NCBI RefSeq assembly: GCF_000430825.1
Contig: NZ_AUMT01000015.1
Location: 30,268-94,267 of the forward strand
DNA length: 64,000 nucleotides
Direction of reading: 5' to 3'
Origin: Chryseobacterium daeguense DSM 19388
Lineage (GTDB): Bacteria > Bacteroidota > Bacteroidia > Flavobacteriales > Weeksellaceae
Shown here in pieces: positions 17,770 to 26,111 of the stretch. The translations under genes were made by a program, and so were the position numbers. Below the pieces are notes generated by a model. The model was not told the DNA's origin. It did not search any database and worked only from the letters and a program-made list of their open reading frames with translations. Every line of letters begins with the position of its first letter. The first letter of the stretch is position 1.

Positions 17770-18975
17770 ATGAAAAAGTTATCTTTTCTTCTAGTTTTCA
17801 GCTTATTGCTCTTCACAGCATGTAAAAAAGACTCTGTAGATGCTACAAGCACAAAAACTTTACAGTCAAGTATCAACGATATGACGGCCAGCCTTCCTAC
17901 CATTAAGCAGATCAAGTTTAATGAAGCCCTTTACATCCTTAAAACATTCGGGGTGGAAGCAGAAGGCGATGTGGAAGAGCTTAAAGCGCTCGGACAGCTG
18001 ATTAACGGAAAGAAAGTTCCGGAAATTATGGCACTTGCAGATCAGGTTGCACAAAAAAACGGAATAGAATGGGCAAGTACAGCTCCGCCTTCATTAGGTG
18101 AAATGAACATCTTCGGCGATGAAACCGCAAAAGAAAGCGACCCTAATGATGTAAAAGCAAGCTCGTTGAGCATCATTACGAGACCTACCGGTGACGACGG
18201 AGCCGGTGCACCTACAGCCATCCAGATTATTCCAAGACTTGTAGATAGTGCAGGAAATCCCGTGGCTTTCACAGGAGCTGGTTTAGAAGCTACTCTTGAA
18301 GTTTTCAGTAACGGAGTAAAGCTTTCTACTGCGAAAAATTTAATGCAGGATAATAATTTTAAAGGATTTAATTTAAAATTCTCATCAATTCCGGCGGCAA
18401 AAGTTGTAGACAATAAAATAGACATCACCGTTTCTGTAAAAACTACAGCCAAAACTTTCAAAATGAGCAAAATAGGATTAGACGTAAATTCTGCTCTGCT
18501 GAAGGTTCCAGCACCGCCAAAAGTAGATTCCACAGCAGTAAACCAGGATCCGGCGGTCATTGACCCAAATAATCCGGGAGCAACTACGCCACCGACTACA
18601 GATCCTAATGCAATACCGGGACAGACAACAACTCCGGCAACACCAAAACAACAGGCAGCAGATCCAAAAACTACTGTAAGCAGCTTCCTGAACAACGTAA
18701 GCTCACAAAACTTAAAAGCCGCTTTCAATGCTTCAAACAACCCAAGCTGGGGAAGCTATGAATCATTTTCCAATCCTACATCAGGATTTGGATCAGTGAA
18801 AAATGTAAGCGTAAAAAATATCACCACAAACGCTACAAACGCTAATGTTTCCAGCGTAAACGCAACGTATGATGTAACCGATAAAAGCGGGAAAACGACT
18901 TCACTGAAAGTGACTTTCGGACTTAAAAATGTAAACGGAGAATGGAAAATCTCCAGCTATAAAATCAATCCTTAA
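17770..18975 (+). CDS. Lipoprotein of unknown function with Pro/Thr-rich linker
   Basis: 401 residues from ATG 17770, chosen because it gives a lipoprotein signal with lipobox FTAC (Cys17). Residues 20-115 are helical, 130-245 beta-rich, then a Pro/Thr/Asn linker of about 50 residues leads to a C-terminal domain of about 95 residues that ends in a NGEWKISSYKINP strand, as seen in DUF4878/NTF2-like lipoproteins. No catalytic motif is evident. The stop codon shares one base with the apt start (TAATG), so the two genes are probably translationally coupled although their functions look unrelated. Confidence 0.6.
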   Translation: MKKLSFLLVFSLLLFTACKKDSVDATSTKTLQSSINDMTASLPTIKQIKFNEALYILKTFGVEAEGDVEELKALGQLINGKKVPEIMALADQVAQKNGIEWASTAPPSLGEMNIFGDETAKESDPNDVKASSLSIITRPTGDDGAGAPTAIQIIPRLVDSAGNPVAFTGAGLEATLEVFSNGVKLSTAKNLMQDNNFKGFNLKFSSIPAAKVVDNKIDITVSVKTTAKTFKMSKIGLDVNSALLKVPAPPKVDSTAVNQDPAVIDPNNPGATTPPTTDPNAIPGQTTTPATPKQQAADPKTTVSSFLNNVSSQNLKAAFNASNNPSWGSYESFSNPTSGFGSVKNVSVKNITTNATNANVSSVNATYDVTDKSGKTTSLKVTFGLKNVNGEWKISSYKINP

Positions 18976-19511
18976 TGGCTTCACAAGATTTAATTAAAAA
19001 ACTGGAAGAAACAATTGAAAATATTCCTGATTTCCCGATTCCGGGGATTCAGTTCAAAGATATTTCTCCTATTTTTTTAAATCCAAAGCTGTATGAAGAG
19101 GTCATAGCAGACCTTGTACAGTTCAGTAAAGGGAAAGTAGATGCGGTCTGCGGAATAGAAAGCCGCGGTTATCTGTTCGGGATTGCTATTGCCGTAGCTT
19201 TAGAAGTGCAGTTTGTCCTGATAAGAAAAGCAGGAAAACTTCCGCCACCGGTTATTTCAGAAGAATATGATCTGGAATACGGAAGCGCAATTATAGAAAC
19301 CCGGGAAGGACAGATAAAACCCGGACAAAGAGTTTTAATCCATGACGACCTTCTGGCTACCGGCGGAACTACAGAAGCCGCAGCAAAACTGATTGAAAAG
19401 CAGGGCGCAACCGTGTCACAATTCAGTTTTTTAATTGGATTGAAAGGATTGAAAGGCGAGGAAAAGCTTAAAAAATTCAATGCAGAAGTTTATCATATTT
19501 TAGAATATTAA
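18975..19511 (+). CDS. apt: Adenine phosphoribosyltransferase
   Basis: 178 residues, full length. It makes AMP from adenine and PRPP for purine salvage in the cytoplasm. The PRPP-binding loop is clear in VLIHDDLLATGGTTEAA (near residues 117-133), and the N-terminal IPDFPIPGIQFKDISP and IESRGYLFG segments are standard for Apt. Start ATG overlaps the stop of the lipoprotein gene by one base. No terminator hairpin with a T-run is evident just downstream; a dispersed repeat lies there instead. Confidence 0.95.
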   Translation: MASQDLIKKLEETIENIPDFPIPGIQFKDISPIFLNPKLYEEVIADLVQFSKGKVDAVCGIESRGYLFGIAIAVALEVQFVLIRKAGKLPPPVISEEYDLEYGSAIIETREGQIKPGQRVLIHDDLLATGGTTEAAAKLIEKQGATVSQFSFLIGLKGLKGEEKLKKFNAEVYHILEY

Positions 19512-19522
19512 ACTTTAATATA

Positions 19523-19627
19523 GATGCTTCGGCTCCGCTCAGCATGACACTTTTGAGACTGCTGTTTATTTAATCCGGAAAATAGACGTATAGTATTAGG
19601 GATGCCATGCTGAGCCCGCCGAGGCAT
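19523..19627. repeat. Dispersed intergenic inverted repeat, copy 1
   Basis: Left arm 19523-19549 (GATGCTTCGGCTCCGCTCAG, then CATGACA) and right arm 19601-19627 read as imperfect reverse complements of each other. The centre includes GTATTAG just before the right arm, a feature shared with the copies at 48333 and 59912. GC-rich compared with its surroundings, REP-like. Confidence 0.65.
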
Positions 19628-19720
19628 TTTTTACGATTAAGAATTCACTATTCGCTCATTCACAGTTAACAATTCGCTTAATTTGTTTAAATAAAATCAA
19701 TAATACTCACAAAGTATTTT

Positions 19721-19748
19721 GTAAATCATTCAGAAACAATTAAATTTG
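19721..19748 (+). promoter_or_regulatory. Promoter of the TPR-ribH operon
   Basis: -33 TTG at 19721, 17-bp spacer, -7 TAAATTTG at 19741-19748; the ATG follows 21 nt later. Confidence 0.5.
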
Positions 19749-19769
19749 CAATTCAATTTTTAAGAATTT

Positions 19770-20477
19770 ATGGCAAAACTTACAAAGAATGCTCAAAACG
19801 AGCAAGAAGGTAAAGAAACAGTGGAGTTTTTTAAAGATCTTGACAGAGAAGCTTTAAACACAGAAAGATTCCTTGAGAAATATTCAAAACCTCTGGGGAT
19901 TATTTTTGGGGTGCTTATTTTAGGTGTTCTGGGTTTCTTCGGGTACAAACAATTCGTTGTAGCTCCTAAAAACGCTGAAGCTGTAAAGAGTTTCCTTGCT
20001 GCACAGAAAAATCTTGCAGACGGTAAGGAAAAGGAAGCACTGGGAGGTAAATCTGCCGCAAACCCTGGTTTCCTGGGAACTTATAATGAATATGCTGCTA
20101 CTAATGTAGGAAAGCTTTCTGCTTATAACGCAGGTATTTTGAAGTTTAAAGAAGGTAAATTCCAGGAAGCGTATGATCTTTTAGATAAATTTTCTTCAGA
20201 TAACAAAACATTGATGGCGATGAAATACGGAGCAATGGCAGATGCACAGTCTGGTCTTAACAAAAATGACGATGCTTTGCAATTACTGGATAAAGCTGCT
20301 TCTGCTACAGATGATCCATATACAGTGTATTACTTCACAAGAAAAGCAGGGATTTTAGCTTTGGGATTGAACAAAAAAGCTGAAGCTAAAAAATATTTTG
20401 CTACAATTGACGAAAAATATCAGGACTACGACAACGGAATGTCTGATTCTTATATTGAAATGACTAAATATTACTAA
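19770..20477 (+). CDS. YfgM-like tetratricopeptide membrane protein
   Basis: 235 residues. A charged cytoplasmic N-terminus of about 43 residues is followed by one transmembrane helix (about 44-65) and a periplasmic helical part with TPR-like pairs (YNAGILKFKEGKFQEAYDLL; AMADAQSGLNKNDDALQLLD). This layout matches YfgM/ancillary SecYEG translocon proteins that help hand over periplasmic clients; the assignment is by architecture. It sits 3 bp before ribH, a pairing common in Flavobacteriia though without a clear functional reason. Confidence 0.7.
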   Translation: MAKLTKNAQNEQEGKETVEFFKDLDREALNTERFLEKYSKPLGIIFGVLILGVLGFFGYKQFVVAPKNAEAVKSFLAAQKNLADGKEKEALGGKSAANPGFLGTYNEYAATNVGKLSAYNAGILKFKEGKFQEAYDLLDKFSSDNKTLMAMKYGAMADAQSGLNKNDDALQLLDKAASATDDPYTVYYFTRKAGILALGLNKKAEAKKYFATIDEKYQDYDNGMSDSYIEMTKYY

Positions 20478-20480
20478 ACA

Positions 20481-20999
20481 ATGGCAACAGTTAATCTTTC
20501 TGATTACAAGCCACTTAATATAACAAATGCCGATGAATTTTCTATCGGCATTGTTTTTTCTGAGTGGAATGATTTTGTAACGTACAATCTTCGTGATGCA
20601 GTTCTAGAAATCCTTCAAAAAGAAGGCGTAAAAGCTGAAAATATAAAACTTTTCCCTGTTCCCGGGGCTTTTGAACTGAACTATGCAAGCATGCAGCTTT
20701 GTAAAGAGCGTAAGTATGATGCGGTAATCTCCATCGGGTGCGTGATCCGCGGGGAAACTCCTCATTTCGAATATGTCTGTTCGGCAGTAGCTCAGGGAAT
20801 TAAAGATTGTAATATTCTTACAGATACTCCAACTATTTTCTGTGTTTTGACTGATGACACAAAAGAACAGTCTATCGCAAGAAGCGGCGGTGATTTGGGA
20901 AATAAAGGAGTTGAAGCAGCCGTAACAGCTTTAAGAATGATTGATTTTAAAAAGAATCTTTCTGACAGAAAAGGAAACATTGGTTTCGGATATTCTTAA
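20481..20999 (+). CDS. ribH: 6,7-dimethyl-8-ribityllumazine synthase
   Basis: 172 residues. It condenses 5-amino-6-ribitylaminouracil with dihydroxybutanone phosphate in the penultimate step of riboflavin synthesis. Visible family segments are the substrate loops VPGAFELNYA, IGCVIRGETPHFEYVC (with the catalytic His) and FCVLTDDTKEQSIARSGG. Expected to assemble as a pentamer or icosahedral capsid. It ends at a strong terminator. No FMN riboswitch is seen upstream; the gene is carried by the TPR promoter. Confidence 0.95.
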   Translation: MATVNLSDYKPLNITNADEFSIGIVFSEWNDFVTYNLRDAVLEILQKEGVKAENIKLFPVPGAFELNYASMQLCKERKYDAVISIGCVIRGETPHFEYVCSAVAQGIKDCNILTDTPTIFCVLTDDTKEQSIARSGGDLGNKGVEAAVTALRMIDFKKNLSDRKGNIGFGYS

Positions 21000-21031
21000 T
21001 TTTAACATTTTTTATAGAATTTAAAAATACA

Positions 21032-21059
21032 AAGAGCTATTCTAATAGCTCTTTTTTTA
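21032..21059 (+). terminator. Terminator after ribH
   Basis: 8-bp stem AAGAGCTA / TAGCTCTT with a 6-nt loop, then a run of seven to eight T. Confidence 0.85.
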
Positions 21060-21154
21060 TTATAATTATTAAATCAAAGAATATTTTACGCTTTTAATTA
21101 ATTTTTAATATTTGTGAATTTATCATAACAATTTCACAAATACAATGTTTTATT

Positions 21155-21184
21155 TTGAATTAATATATCAAAAAATTACATTTG
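21155..21184 (+). promoter_or_regulatory. Promoter of the LTA-synthase-like gene
   Basis: -33 TTG at 21155-21157, exactly 19 bp, then -7 TACATTTG at 21177-21184. It lies inside the upstream extension of the open frame and 23 nt before ATG 21208, which argues that 21208 is the real start. Confidence 0.6.
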
Positions 21185-21207
21185 CACGAATTTATATTAT
21201 TCAGCAA

Positions 21208-23286
21208 ATGCATGTTAAAAAAATAAGACCCTTTTTATATTTAGGCGTTTTCTATCTTCTTATTTCTTTGATTCTGAGAATTGTTTTTTTATTTCATCCC
21301 ATTACTACAGCCAGATTTGGACTTCTTGAAGTTTTGAAAATTATAGTGATGGGGCTACTAAATGATACTTTTGTATTTATTTTAACCTGTCCCTTTCTAG
21401 CGCTGTACTTTTTATTTCTGTCGAATTCAAAATATAAAAAACCTTATGGGCAAATTATCTTAGTAGCTTTATCGCTTTTCTTCATCTACATACTTTTTAT
21501 CCCGAACAATATCTTTAAACAGTACGGAGGTTCCATTGCAGAAATCACTCTGGCCTTTGTAGGAGTAAAAATAATTTTCTTTGCTTTAATGCTTTTCTTA
21601 CCTGAAAAGCGCATAAAAATCAGAAATACTCTTTATTTTATTACTGTATTTTTGTACGTTCTATTAATTACTTTTAATGCGGTAAGTGAATACTTCTTTT
21701 ACAATGAATTTGGTTTAAGATACAATTTTATCGCTGTAGACTATCTTATCTATACCAATGAAGTGATTGGGAATATTATGGAAAGCTATCCTGTTATTCC
21801 TTTATTTCTGGCAATATTTGCTGTGGCGGGTTCCATTACAGCATTTATTTATAAAAAAACAAAGTCAGAGCTGGCTGAACTTCCGGGTCTGAAACAGAAG
21901 ATTTTATTTTTGGGCGTGTTTTGTGTTTTAGTAGGGATTAGTGTTTTCGGCTTAAGCATTACAACAAAGATAAAAACGGACAATGTTTTCGAAGAAGAAA
22001 TTCAGGCAAACGGATTGCCAAAGTTTTACTGGGCATTTACCCATAATGAACTGGATTATTTTCAGTTCTATCCTACAATCAACGAACAGAAAGCCGAGAA
22101 AATTTTCCTGAGCCATTTTTCCGAGCCTTCTTTGATAAGAAAGATTGTTTCTTCAAAACCGGAACTGAAGAAAAACGTAGTGTTAATTTCTATAGAAAGC
22201 TTATCTGCAGATTTTCTGAAACATTACGGTAATACAGAAAATATCACCCCTTTTCTGGACAGCCTTGCAGACCGGTCGCTGATGTTTACTAATTTGTATG
22301 CTACGGGAAACCGCACCGTGAGGGGGCTTGAAGCTTTAACCCTTTGTATTCCCCCTACAGCCGGAGAGAGCATTATCAAGCGGGAAAATAATAAAAATAA
22401 ATTCACAACCGGAGGCGTTTTCAAATCAAAAGGCTATGATGTGAAATTTTTATACGGCGGTTACAGTTATTTTGACAATATGAAAGATTTTTTCGCAGGA
22501 AACGGTTATGGAATTGTAGACAGGAACCAATTCAGGCCTGAAGAAATCACTTTCGCCAATGTTTGGGGTGTTGCTGATGAAGATATGGCCAAAAAAGCAA
22601 TTCAGGTGATGAATACAGAATCAAAAACCGGAAAGCCGTTTTTTAATCACTGGATGACGGTTTCCAACCACAGGCCTTTTACCTATCCGGACGGAAGAAT
22701 TGACATTCCCGGAGATGCAAAATCCCGTGAAGGAGGAGTAAAATACACCGATTATTCATTAAAAAAGTTTTTTGAAATGGCTAAAAAACAGAGCTGGTAT
22801 AAAAATACAGTTTTTGTAATCATAGCTGACCATTGTGCCTCAAGTGCAGGAAAAACTGAGCTTCCGATGGATAAGTACAGAATCCCGGCCATGATATTTT
22901 CCGAAGGATTTATCCAGCCTCAAAAATTTACCCAAACCATGTCACAAATTGATGTAATGCCTACCCTTTTCGGCCTGCTTAATTTCAATTATCAATCTAA
23001 ATTTCTAGGTCAGGATGTTTTCAGCAAAGAATTTCAGCCTAAAGCTTATATTGCCACCTATCAGGATCTTGGAATGATAAAAGACAATCATTTGACCATT
23101 ATTTTGCCTTTAAGAAAGGTAAAACAATATTCTGTAAGCCAGAAGCCTGGTAAAATATCTCCGGAATTCAATATTTATTACGACGAAAAAAAATTAAAAA
23201 TACCAAAACAAAACCTTGTGGAAGAAACTATTTCTGCTTATCAGTCGACTTCCGGCTGGCTGAAAAAGAACCTGCTTAATCGGTGA
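21208..23286 (+). CDS. LTA synthase family sulfatase-fold membrane enzyme
   Basis: 692 residues from ATG 21208 (an earlier ATG at 21145 precedes the promoter, so it was not used). Five transmembrane segments fill the first 240 residues, followed by an extracytoplasmic sulfatase/alkaline-phosphatase fold. The metal and nucleophile region is visible: NVVLISIESLSADF, then TGNRTVRGLEA with the candidate catalytic Thr, and later VIIADHCAS with Asp/His ligands. In Gram-positives such enzymes build lipoteichoic acid; in Gram-negatives relatives transfer phosphoglycerol or phosphoethanolamine to glycans or lipids. The substrate here is unknown. The gene stands alone. Confidence 0.85.
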   Translation: MHVKKIRPFLYLGVFYLLISLILRIVFLFHPITTARFGLLEVLKIIVMGLLNDTFVFILTCPFLALYFLFLSNSKYKKPYGQIILVALSLFFIYILFIPNNIFKQYGGSIAEITLAFVGVKIIFFALMLFLPEKRIKIRNTLYFITVFLYVLLITFNAVSEYFFYNEFGLRYNFIAVDYLIYTNEVIGNIMESYPVIPLFLAIFAVAGSITAFIYKKTKSELAELPGLKQKILFLGVFCVLVGISVFGLSITTKIKTDNVFEEEIQANGLPKFYWAFTHNELDYFQFYPTINEQKAEKIFLSHFSEPSLIRKIVSSKPELKKNVVLISIESLSADFLKHYGNTENITPFLDSLADRSLMFTNLYATGNRTVRGLEALTLCIPPTAGESIIKRENNKNKFTTGGVFKSKGYDVKFLYGGYSYFDNMKDFFAGNGYGIVDRNQFRPEEITFANVWGVADEDMAKKAIQVMNTESKTGKPFFNHWMTVSNHRPFTYPDGRIDIPGDAKSREGGVKYTDYSLKKFFEMAKKQSWYKNTVFVIIADHCASSAGKTELPMDKYRIPAMIFSEGFIQPQKFTQTMSQIDVMPTLFGLLNFNYQSKFLGQDVFSKEFQPKAYIATYQDLGMIKDNHLTIILPLRKVKQYSVSQKPGKISPEFNIYYDEKKLKIPKQNLVEETISAYQSTSGWLKKNLLNR

Positions 23287-23417
23287 TCATACTAGATTTG
23301 TCCCATCTCTTTTATATCTTAAAATTAATTTTCGTCATTTAAGCATAATTTTTGAAAAAAATAATCAATTGGCTTTAATATTAATTTTAAATTTACATAT
23401 ATAAAAAAATTACAACT

Positions 23418-24263
23418 ATGAGATGGACAGACGATAGAGACGGCAATGTGGAAGACAGGCGCGGACTTGGCGGCGGTGCCGTTGTAGGAGGCGGATTGGG
23501 AACAATCATTATTGCAGCCATTATATTTTTCCTTGGAGGAGACCCTTCTTCCGTTCTTTCTTCAGGAGCAGGCCCGGTTAATACTGAGCAGAGAGCGCTC
23601 ACTGCCGAAGACAAAAAAATCGGTGAAATGGTAGATATGATGGGAAAATGGAATACCATTACCTGGGATCAAATTTTTAGAGAAAACGGAATGACTTATG
23701 ATGATCCGAAAATCATTCTTTTTGAAAATACAACACAATCAGCCTGTGGAACTGCACAATCTGCAATGGGTCCTTTTTATTGCCCTGCAGACCAGTCTGT
23801 TTATATGGATATGAGCTTTTTTAATGAATTACAAAAAAGATTTGGGGCACAGGTTACAGAATTTACAGTAGCTTATGTATTAGCGCATGAAGTGGGCCAT
23901 CATGTGCAAACTCTTTTAGGAACCACCCAAAAAGTGGATCAGCTAAGGAGAAGTGGACAATATTCTGAAGCTGATATGAATAGAGTTTCTGTAGCAACAG
24001 AGTTACAAGCAGATTTCTATGCCGGTGTCTGGGCAAAAAGAATAGATGCAAGCAAACATATTTTGGAGCCCGGAGATATCCAGTCAGCTATAGAAGCAGC
24101 AGAAGCTGTGGGCGATGATAATATCCAGAGAAGATCTCAAGGATATGTGAATCAGGAAAGCTTTACACACGGGTCATCCGCGCAACGTAAGGAATGGTTT
24201 ATGAAAGGCTATAACACCGGAGATATAAGACAGGGTGATACTTTCAACCAACTTTTAAAATAA
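23418..24263 (+). CDS. Neutral zinc metallopeptidase (YpfJ family)
   Basis: 281 residues. A charged N-terminus MRWTDDRDGNVEDRRG, the usual start of this family, is followed by one Gly-rich membrane segment (about 24-40). The zinc site HEVGHH lies near residue 157, with a further acidic ligand region ELQADFYAGVW downstream. The fold belongs to the zincin group; physiological substrates are unknown. The protein is anchored in the inner membrane with the peptidase domain outside. It ends at a hairpin shared with the convergent GLPGLI gene. Confidence 0.88.
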   Translation: MRWTDDRDGNVEDRRGLGGGAVVGGGLGTIIIAAIIFFLGGDPSSVLSSGAGPVNTEQRALTAEDKKIGEMVDMMGKWNTITWDQIFRENGMTYDDPKIILFENTTQSACGTAQSAMGPFYCPADQSVYMDMSFFNELQKRFGAQVTEFTVAYVLAHEVGHHVQTLLGTTQKVDQLRRSGQYSEADMNRVSVATELQADFYAGVWAKRIDASKHILEPGDIQSAIEAAEAVGDDNIQRRSQGYVNQESFTHGSSAQRKEWFMKGYNTGDIRQGDTFNQLLK

Positions 24264-24283
24264 TTAAAAATTTATAAATAAAA

Positions 24284-24316
24284 AATCCTGAAGTTTTGTT
24301 CTTCAGGATTTTATTT
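24284..24316. terminator. Bidirectional terminator between convergent genes
   Basis: 10-bp perfect stem AATCCTGAAG / CTTCAGGATT, 7-nt loop; T-run on the plus side (TTTATTTTATT), and A-run on the plus side before the stem giving TTTTTATTTAT on the minus strand. Confidence 0.8.
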
Positions 24317-25179
24317 TATTGTAATTCAATAGGATTGCTGTTTTTCTTAGCTTCCTCTTTTATTCTCTCTTCCATTCTTTTCCTCATTTCAGCCGGATTT
24401 TGGTTGCCTCCGCCACTTCTTGGCGCAGCAATTACTCCACCTCCAGCACCCCCGACTCTTGTTTGCATAAAGCCACCGCCCTGAGTCATAAAGGACATGG
24501 GATCTTCCATAAATTTTTTCTGTTGTTTTATGTAATCCGCCCTTTTTACTTTGATGGTATTTCCGAACTGGTTCATTGCGGGGAAATCCTCAATTTTATA
24601 GTTCTTCATTAAATCAAAGGAATATTCTCCTTTATCATCTTCCACCTTTACAATCAGTCCCGGTAGTCCGCCGAATTTATACGGCCCGTCCTGATACGGC
24701 AGATCCGTGGTAAACCATGCCGTCCATTTTCTTCCTCCAAAATCTGTTTCTGCTTTTTGAACTTTATATTCACCTATTTTCATGGTTTCAGATGAAATTT
24801 TCCAGTTGATAGGACGGTCTTCCTCATAAGTATAAATATCTCTTCCAATTCTGTCTTTGAAAAATGTTTTTTGATTTTTTTTATCTTTTTCAACAGAATA
24901 ATTGATATTTGATCTTAATCCTTCCATTTGGTCCCGGTTTATGCTTCCTCTTCCGCCACCGCCCTGAAAGGCTTTCTGCATGATAGAATCTCTTTTAATC
25001 CTGTTTTCAGAATAAAAAACCGACTTTTCAGCGGAAATATCAAGATATGCATTTTCTGTTTTAATATCATTTTTATTAGAGGCGTCCGGCTTCATGGTAA
25101 CCTGATACACAAACCGGTTGGTCTGCGCAAAAACGGTCTGCACGAACAGCGCTAAAGCAATAATGCTCAATTTTCTCAT
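24316..25179 (-). CDS. GLPGLI family exported protein
   Basis: 287 residues with a signal peptide ending near VFAQT (residue 19). The name-giving motif is present as YKFGGLPGLIVKVED near residue 170, preceded by the usual WTAWFTTDLPYQDGP stretch. The family is widespread in Bacteroidota, often near TonB-dependent transport, but has no defined role. The C-terminal 70 residues are Gly-, Asn- and charge-rich and look disordered. The gene is monocistronic. Confidence 0.88.
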   Translation of the reverse strand: MRKLSIIALALFVQTVFAQTNRFVYQVTMKPDASNKNDIKTENAYLDISAEKSVFYSENRIKRDSIMQKAFQGGGGRGSINRDQMEGLRSNINYSVEKDKKNQKTFFKDRIGRDIYTYEEDRPINWKISSETMKIGEYKVQKAETDFGGRKWTAWFTTDLPYQDGPYKFGGLPGLIVKVEDDKGEYSFDLMKNYKIEDFPAMNQFGNTIKVKRADYIKQQKKFMEDPMSFMTQGGGFMQTRVGGAGGGVIAAPRSGGGNQNPAEMRKRMEERIKEEAKKNSNPIELQ

Positions 25180-25216
25180 AGTAGGTTTATTTATTCTTTG
25201 GATTTCAAAATATTAG

Positions 25217-25224
25217 CAAAGTTA
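25217..25224 (-). promoter_or_regulatory. Putative -7 box of the GLPGLI gene
   Basis: Minus strand TAACTTTG, 37 nt before the ATG. No clear -33 partner. Confidence 0.3.
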
Positions 25225-25288
25225 AAGCTATCAATAATAAAAATCGATAAAATAAAATTGCCGATTTTTATTTCCTAATTATTGTTCG

Positions 25289-25296
25289 TATTTTTG
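25289..25296 (+). promoter_or_regulatory. Putative -7 box of the suf operon
   Basis: TATTTTTG, 28 nt before the ATG at 25325; the base triplet 19 bp upstream is TTT rather than TTG. No obvious IscR-type or Fur-type palindrome was recognised nearby. Confidence 0.4.
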
Positions 25297-25324
25297 CACC
25301 ATTAAATCATTCTAAATAAATACA

Positions 25325-25654
25325 ATGATAAAAGTATCAGATCAAGCAAAAGCAAAAGCCATCCAGCTGATGACGGAAGAAGGCTTCAACGCTGCTGAAG
25401 ATTATATAAGAGTGGGCGTGAAAAGCGGAGGATGTTCTGGTTTAGAATATGTTTTGAGGTTCGACAACCAAAAAGCAGACACTGATCAAATTTTTGAAGA
25501 CAATAACATAAAAATTGTTGTAGATAAAAAATCAATCCTCTATTTAGCAGGAACTACTCTTGAATATTCAGGAGGGTTAAACGGAAAAGGATTCGTTTTT
25601 AACAATCCGAACGCATCCAGAACATGTGGGTGTGGTGAGAGTTTCAGTCTTTAA
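25325..25654 (+). CDS. A-type iron-sulfur carrier (SufA/IscA/ErpA family)
   Basis: 109 residues, full length for the family. The three cluster-binding Cys are visible: one in SGGCSGLEY (near residue 38) and two in the C-terminal CGCGESF. A-type carriers accept Fe-S clusters from the SufBCD scaffold and pass them to target enzymes. It is the first gene of the suf cluster. A short hairpin, TCAGTC / GACTGA, spans its stop codon (25644-25660), just before an inverted repeat that bounds the next gene. Which subfamily (SufA or ErpA) cannot be settled from sequence alone. Confidence 0.9.
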   Translation: MIKVSDQAKAKAIQLMTEEGFNAAEDYIRVGVKSGGCSGLEYVLRFDNQKADTDQIFEDNNIKIVVDKKSILYLAGTTLEYSGGLNGKGFVFNNPNASRTCGCGESFSL

Positions 25655-25658
25655 GACT

Positions 25659-25692
25659 GATTAAAAGATTTAGAGATTAAGAAATTTAGAAA
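25659..25692 (+). repeat. Left inverted repeat around the four-helix-bundle gene
   Basis: Core TTAGAGATTAAGAAATTT; pairs with 26074-26107. It begins 4 bp after the stop of the A-type carrier gene and ends 6 bp before the start of the enclosed ORF. Confidence 0.7.
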
Positions 25693-25698
25693 TTATTT

Positions 25699-26073
25699 AT
25701 GGCTGTTTCGTTTGAAGATTTTCCTATTTACAAAAAGGCAGTTTCATTTACAGTCAAAATTTTTAAAATTCTTAATAACGAAAATTTACAAAAAGAATTT
25801 TCACTCAAAGATCAACTTAAAAGAGCTACTTTGTCAATAACAAACAATATTGCAGAAGGCTCAGAATATGGAAGTAACAAACAATTTATCAGGTTTCTTT
25901 GGATTGCAAAAGGAAGTTGTGCTGAAGTAAGAAATATGTTGTTTGTTTTATACAGTTTAGAGAAAATCAATGATGAGATTTTCAATACACTTAATAATGA
26001 GTGTCTGGAAATAACAAAAGAGATTTATCATTTTATAAAATATCTTGAAAAGAGCAGCTTGGACATTAAGTAA
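25699..26073 (+). CDS. Four-helix-bundle protein (23S rRNA-intervening-sequence / bAvd-like)
   Basis: 124 residues, the usual size. The diagnostic central motif is clear: LKDQLKRATLSITNNIAEGS (near residue 36), then FIRFLWIAKGSCAEVRN and a final long helix. Members are found as ORFs inside 23S rRNA intervening sequences, as free chromosomal genes, and as the accessory protein Avd of diversity-generating retroelements, where they form pentamers that bind nucleic acid. No reverse transcriptase or variable repeat is seen nearby, so a DGR is not supported. The gene interrupts the suf operon and is framed by a 34-bp inverted repeat. It has a lower GC content than suf genes around it, which fits later arrival (inference). 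Confidence 0.85.
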   Translation: MAVSFEDFPIYKKAVSFTVKIFKILNNENLQKEFSLKDQLKRATLSITNNIAEGSEYGSNKQFIRFLWIAKGSCAEVRNMLFVLYSLEKINDEIFNTLNNECLEITKEIYHFIKYLEKSSLDIK

Positions 26074-26107
26074 TTTCAAAATTTCTTAATCTCTGAATCT
26101 CTTAATA
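26074..26107 (-). repeat. Right inverted repeat around the four-helix-bundle gene
   Basis: Begins directly after the stop codon at 26073 and ends 4 bp before the sufB ATG. Mismatches to the left copy fall at four positions only. Confidence 0.7.
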
Positions 26108-26111
26108 CATT

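Larger units (their letters stand above)
25659..26107. mobile_element. Candidate inverted-repeat-bounded element inside the suf operon
   Basis: A 34-bp left repeat (25659-25692) and a 34-bp right repeat (26074-26107) are reverse complements at about 30 of 34 positions and contain exactly one gene, the four-helix-bundle ORF. The arrangement, an ORF of this family between arms able to form a long stem, is the layout of intervening sequences in bacterial 23S rRNA genes. Here it sits in mRNA between the A-type carrier and sufB. Mobility is inferred, not shown. Confidence 0.45.

Noticed and set aside
18042..18740. Long minus-strand open frame (232 codons) opposite the lipoprotein gene
   Set aside because: It is a mirror of the Pro/Thr/Ala-rich coding sequence on the plus strand, with no domain, no start context and composition unlike real genes here.
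20478..20480. FMN riboswitch expected before ribH
   Set aside because: ribH starts 3 bp after the TPR gene, and the leader of that operon has no RFN-like conserved blocks.
25659..26107. Diversity-generating retroelement based on the Avd-like gene
   Set aside because: No reverse transcriptase, template repeat or variable repeat occurs nearby; the four-helix-bundle gene stands alone.
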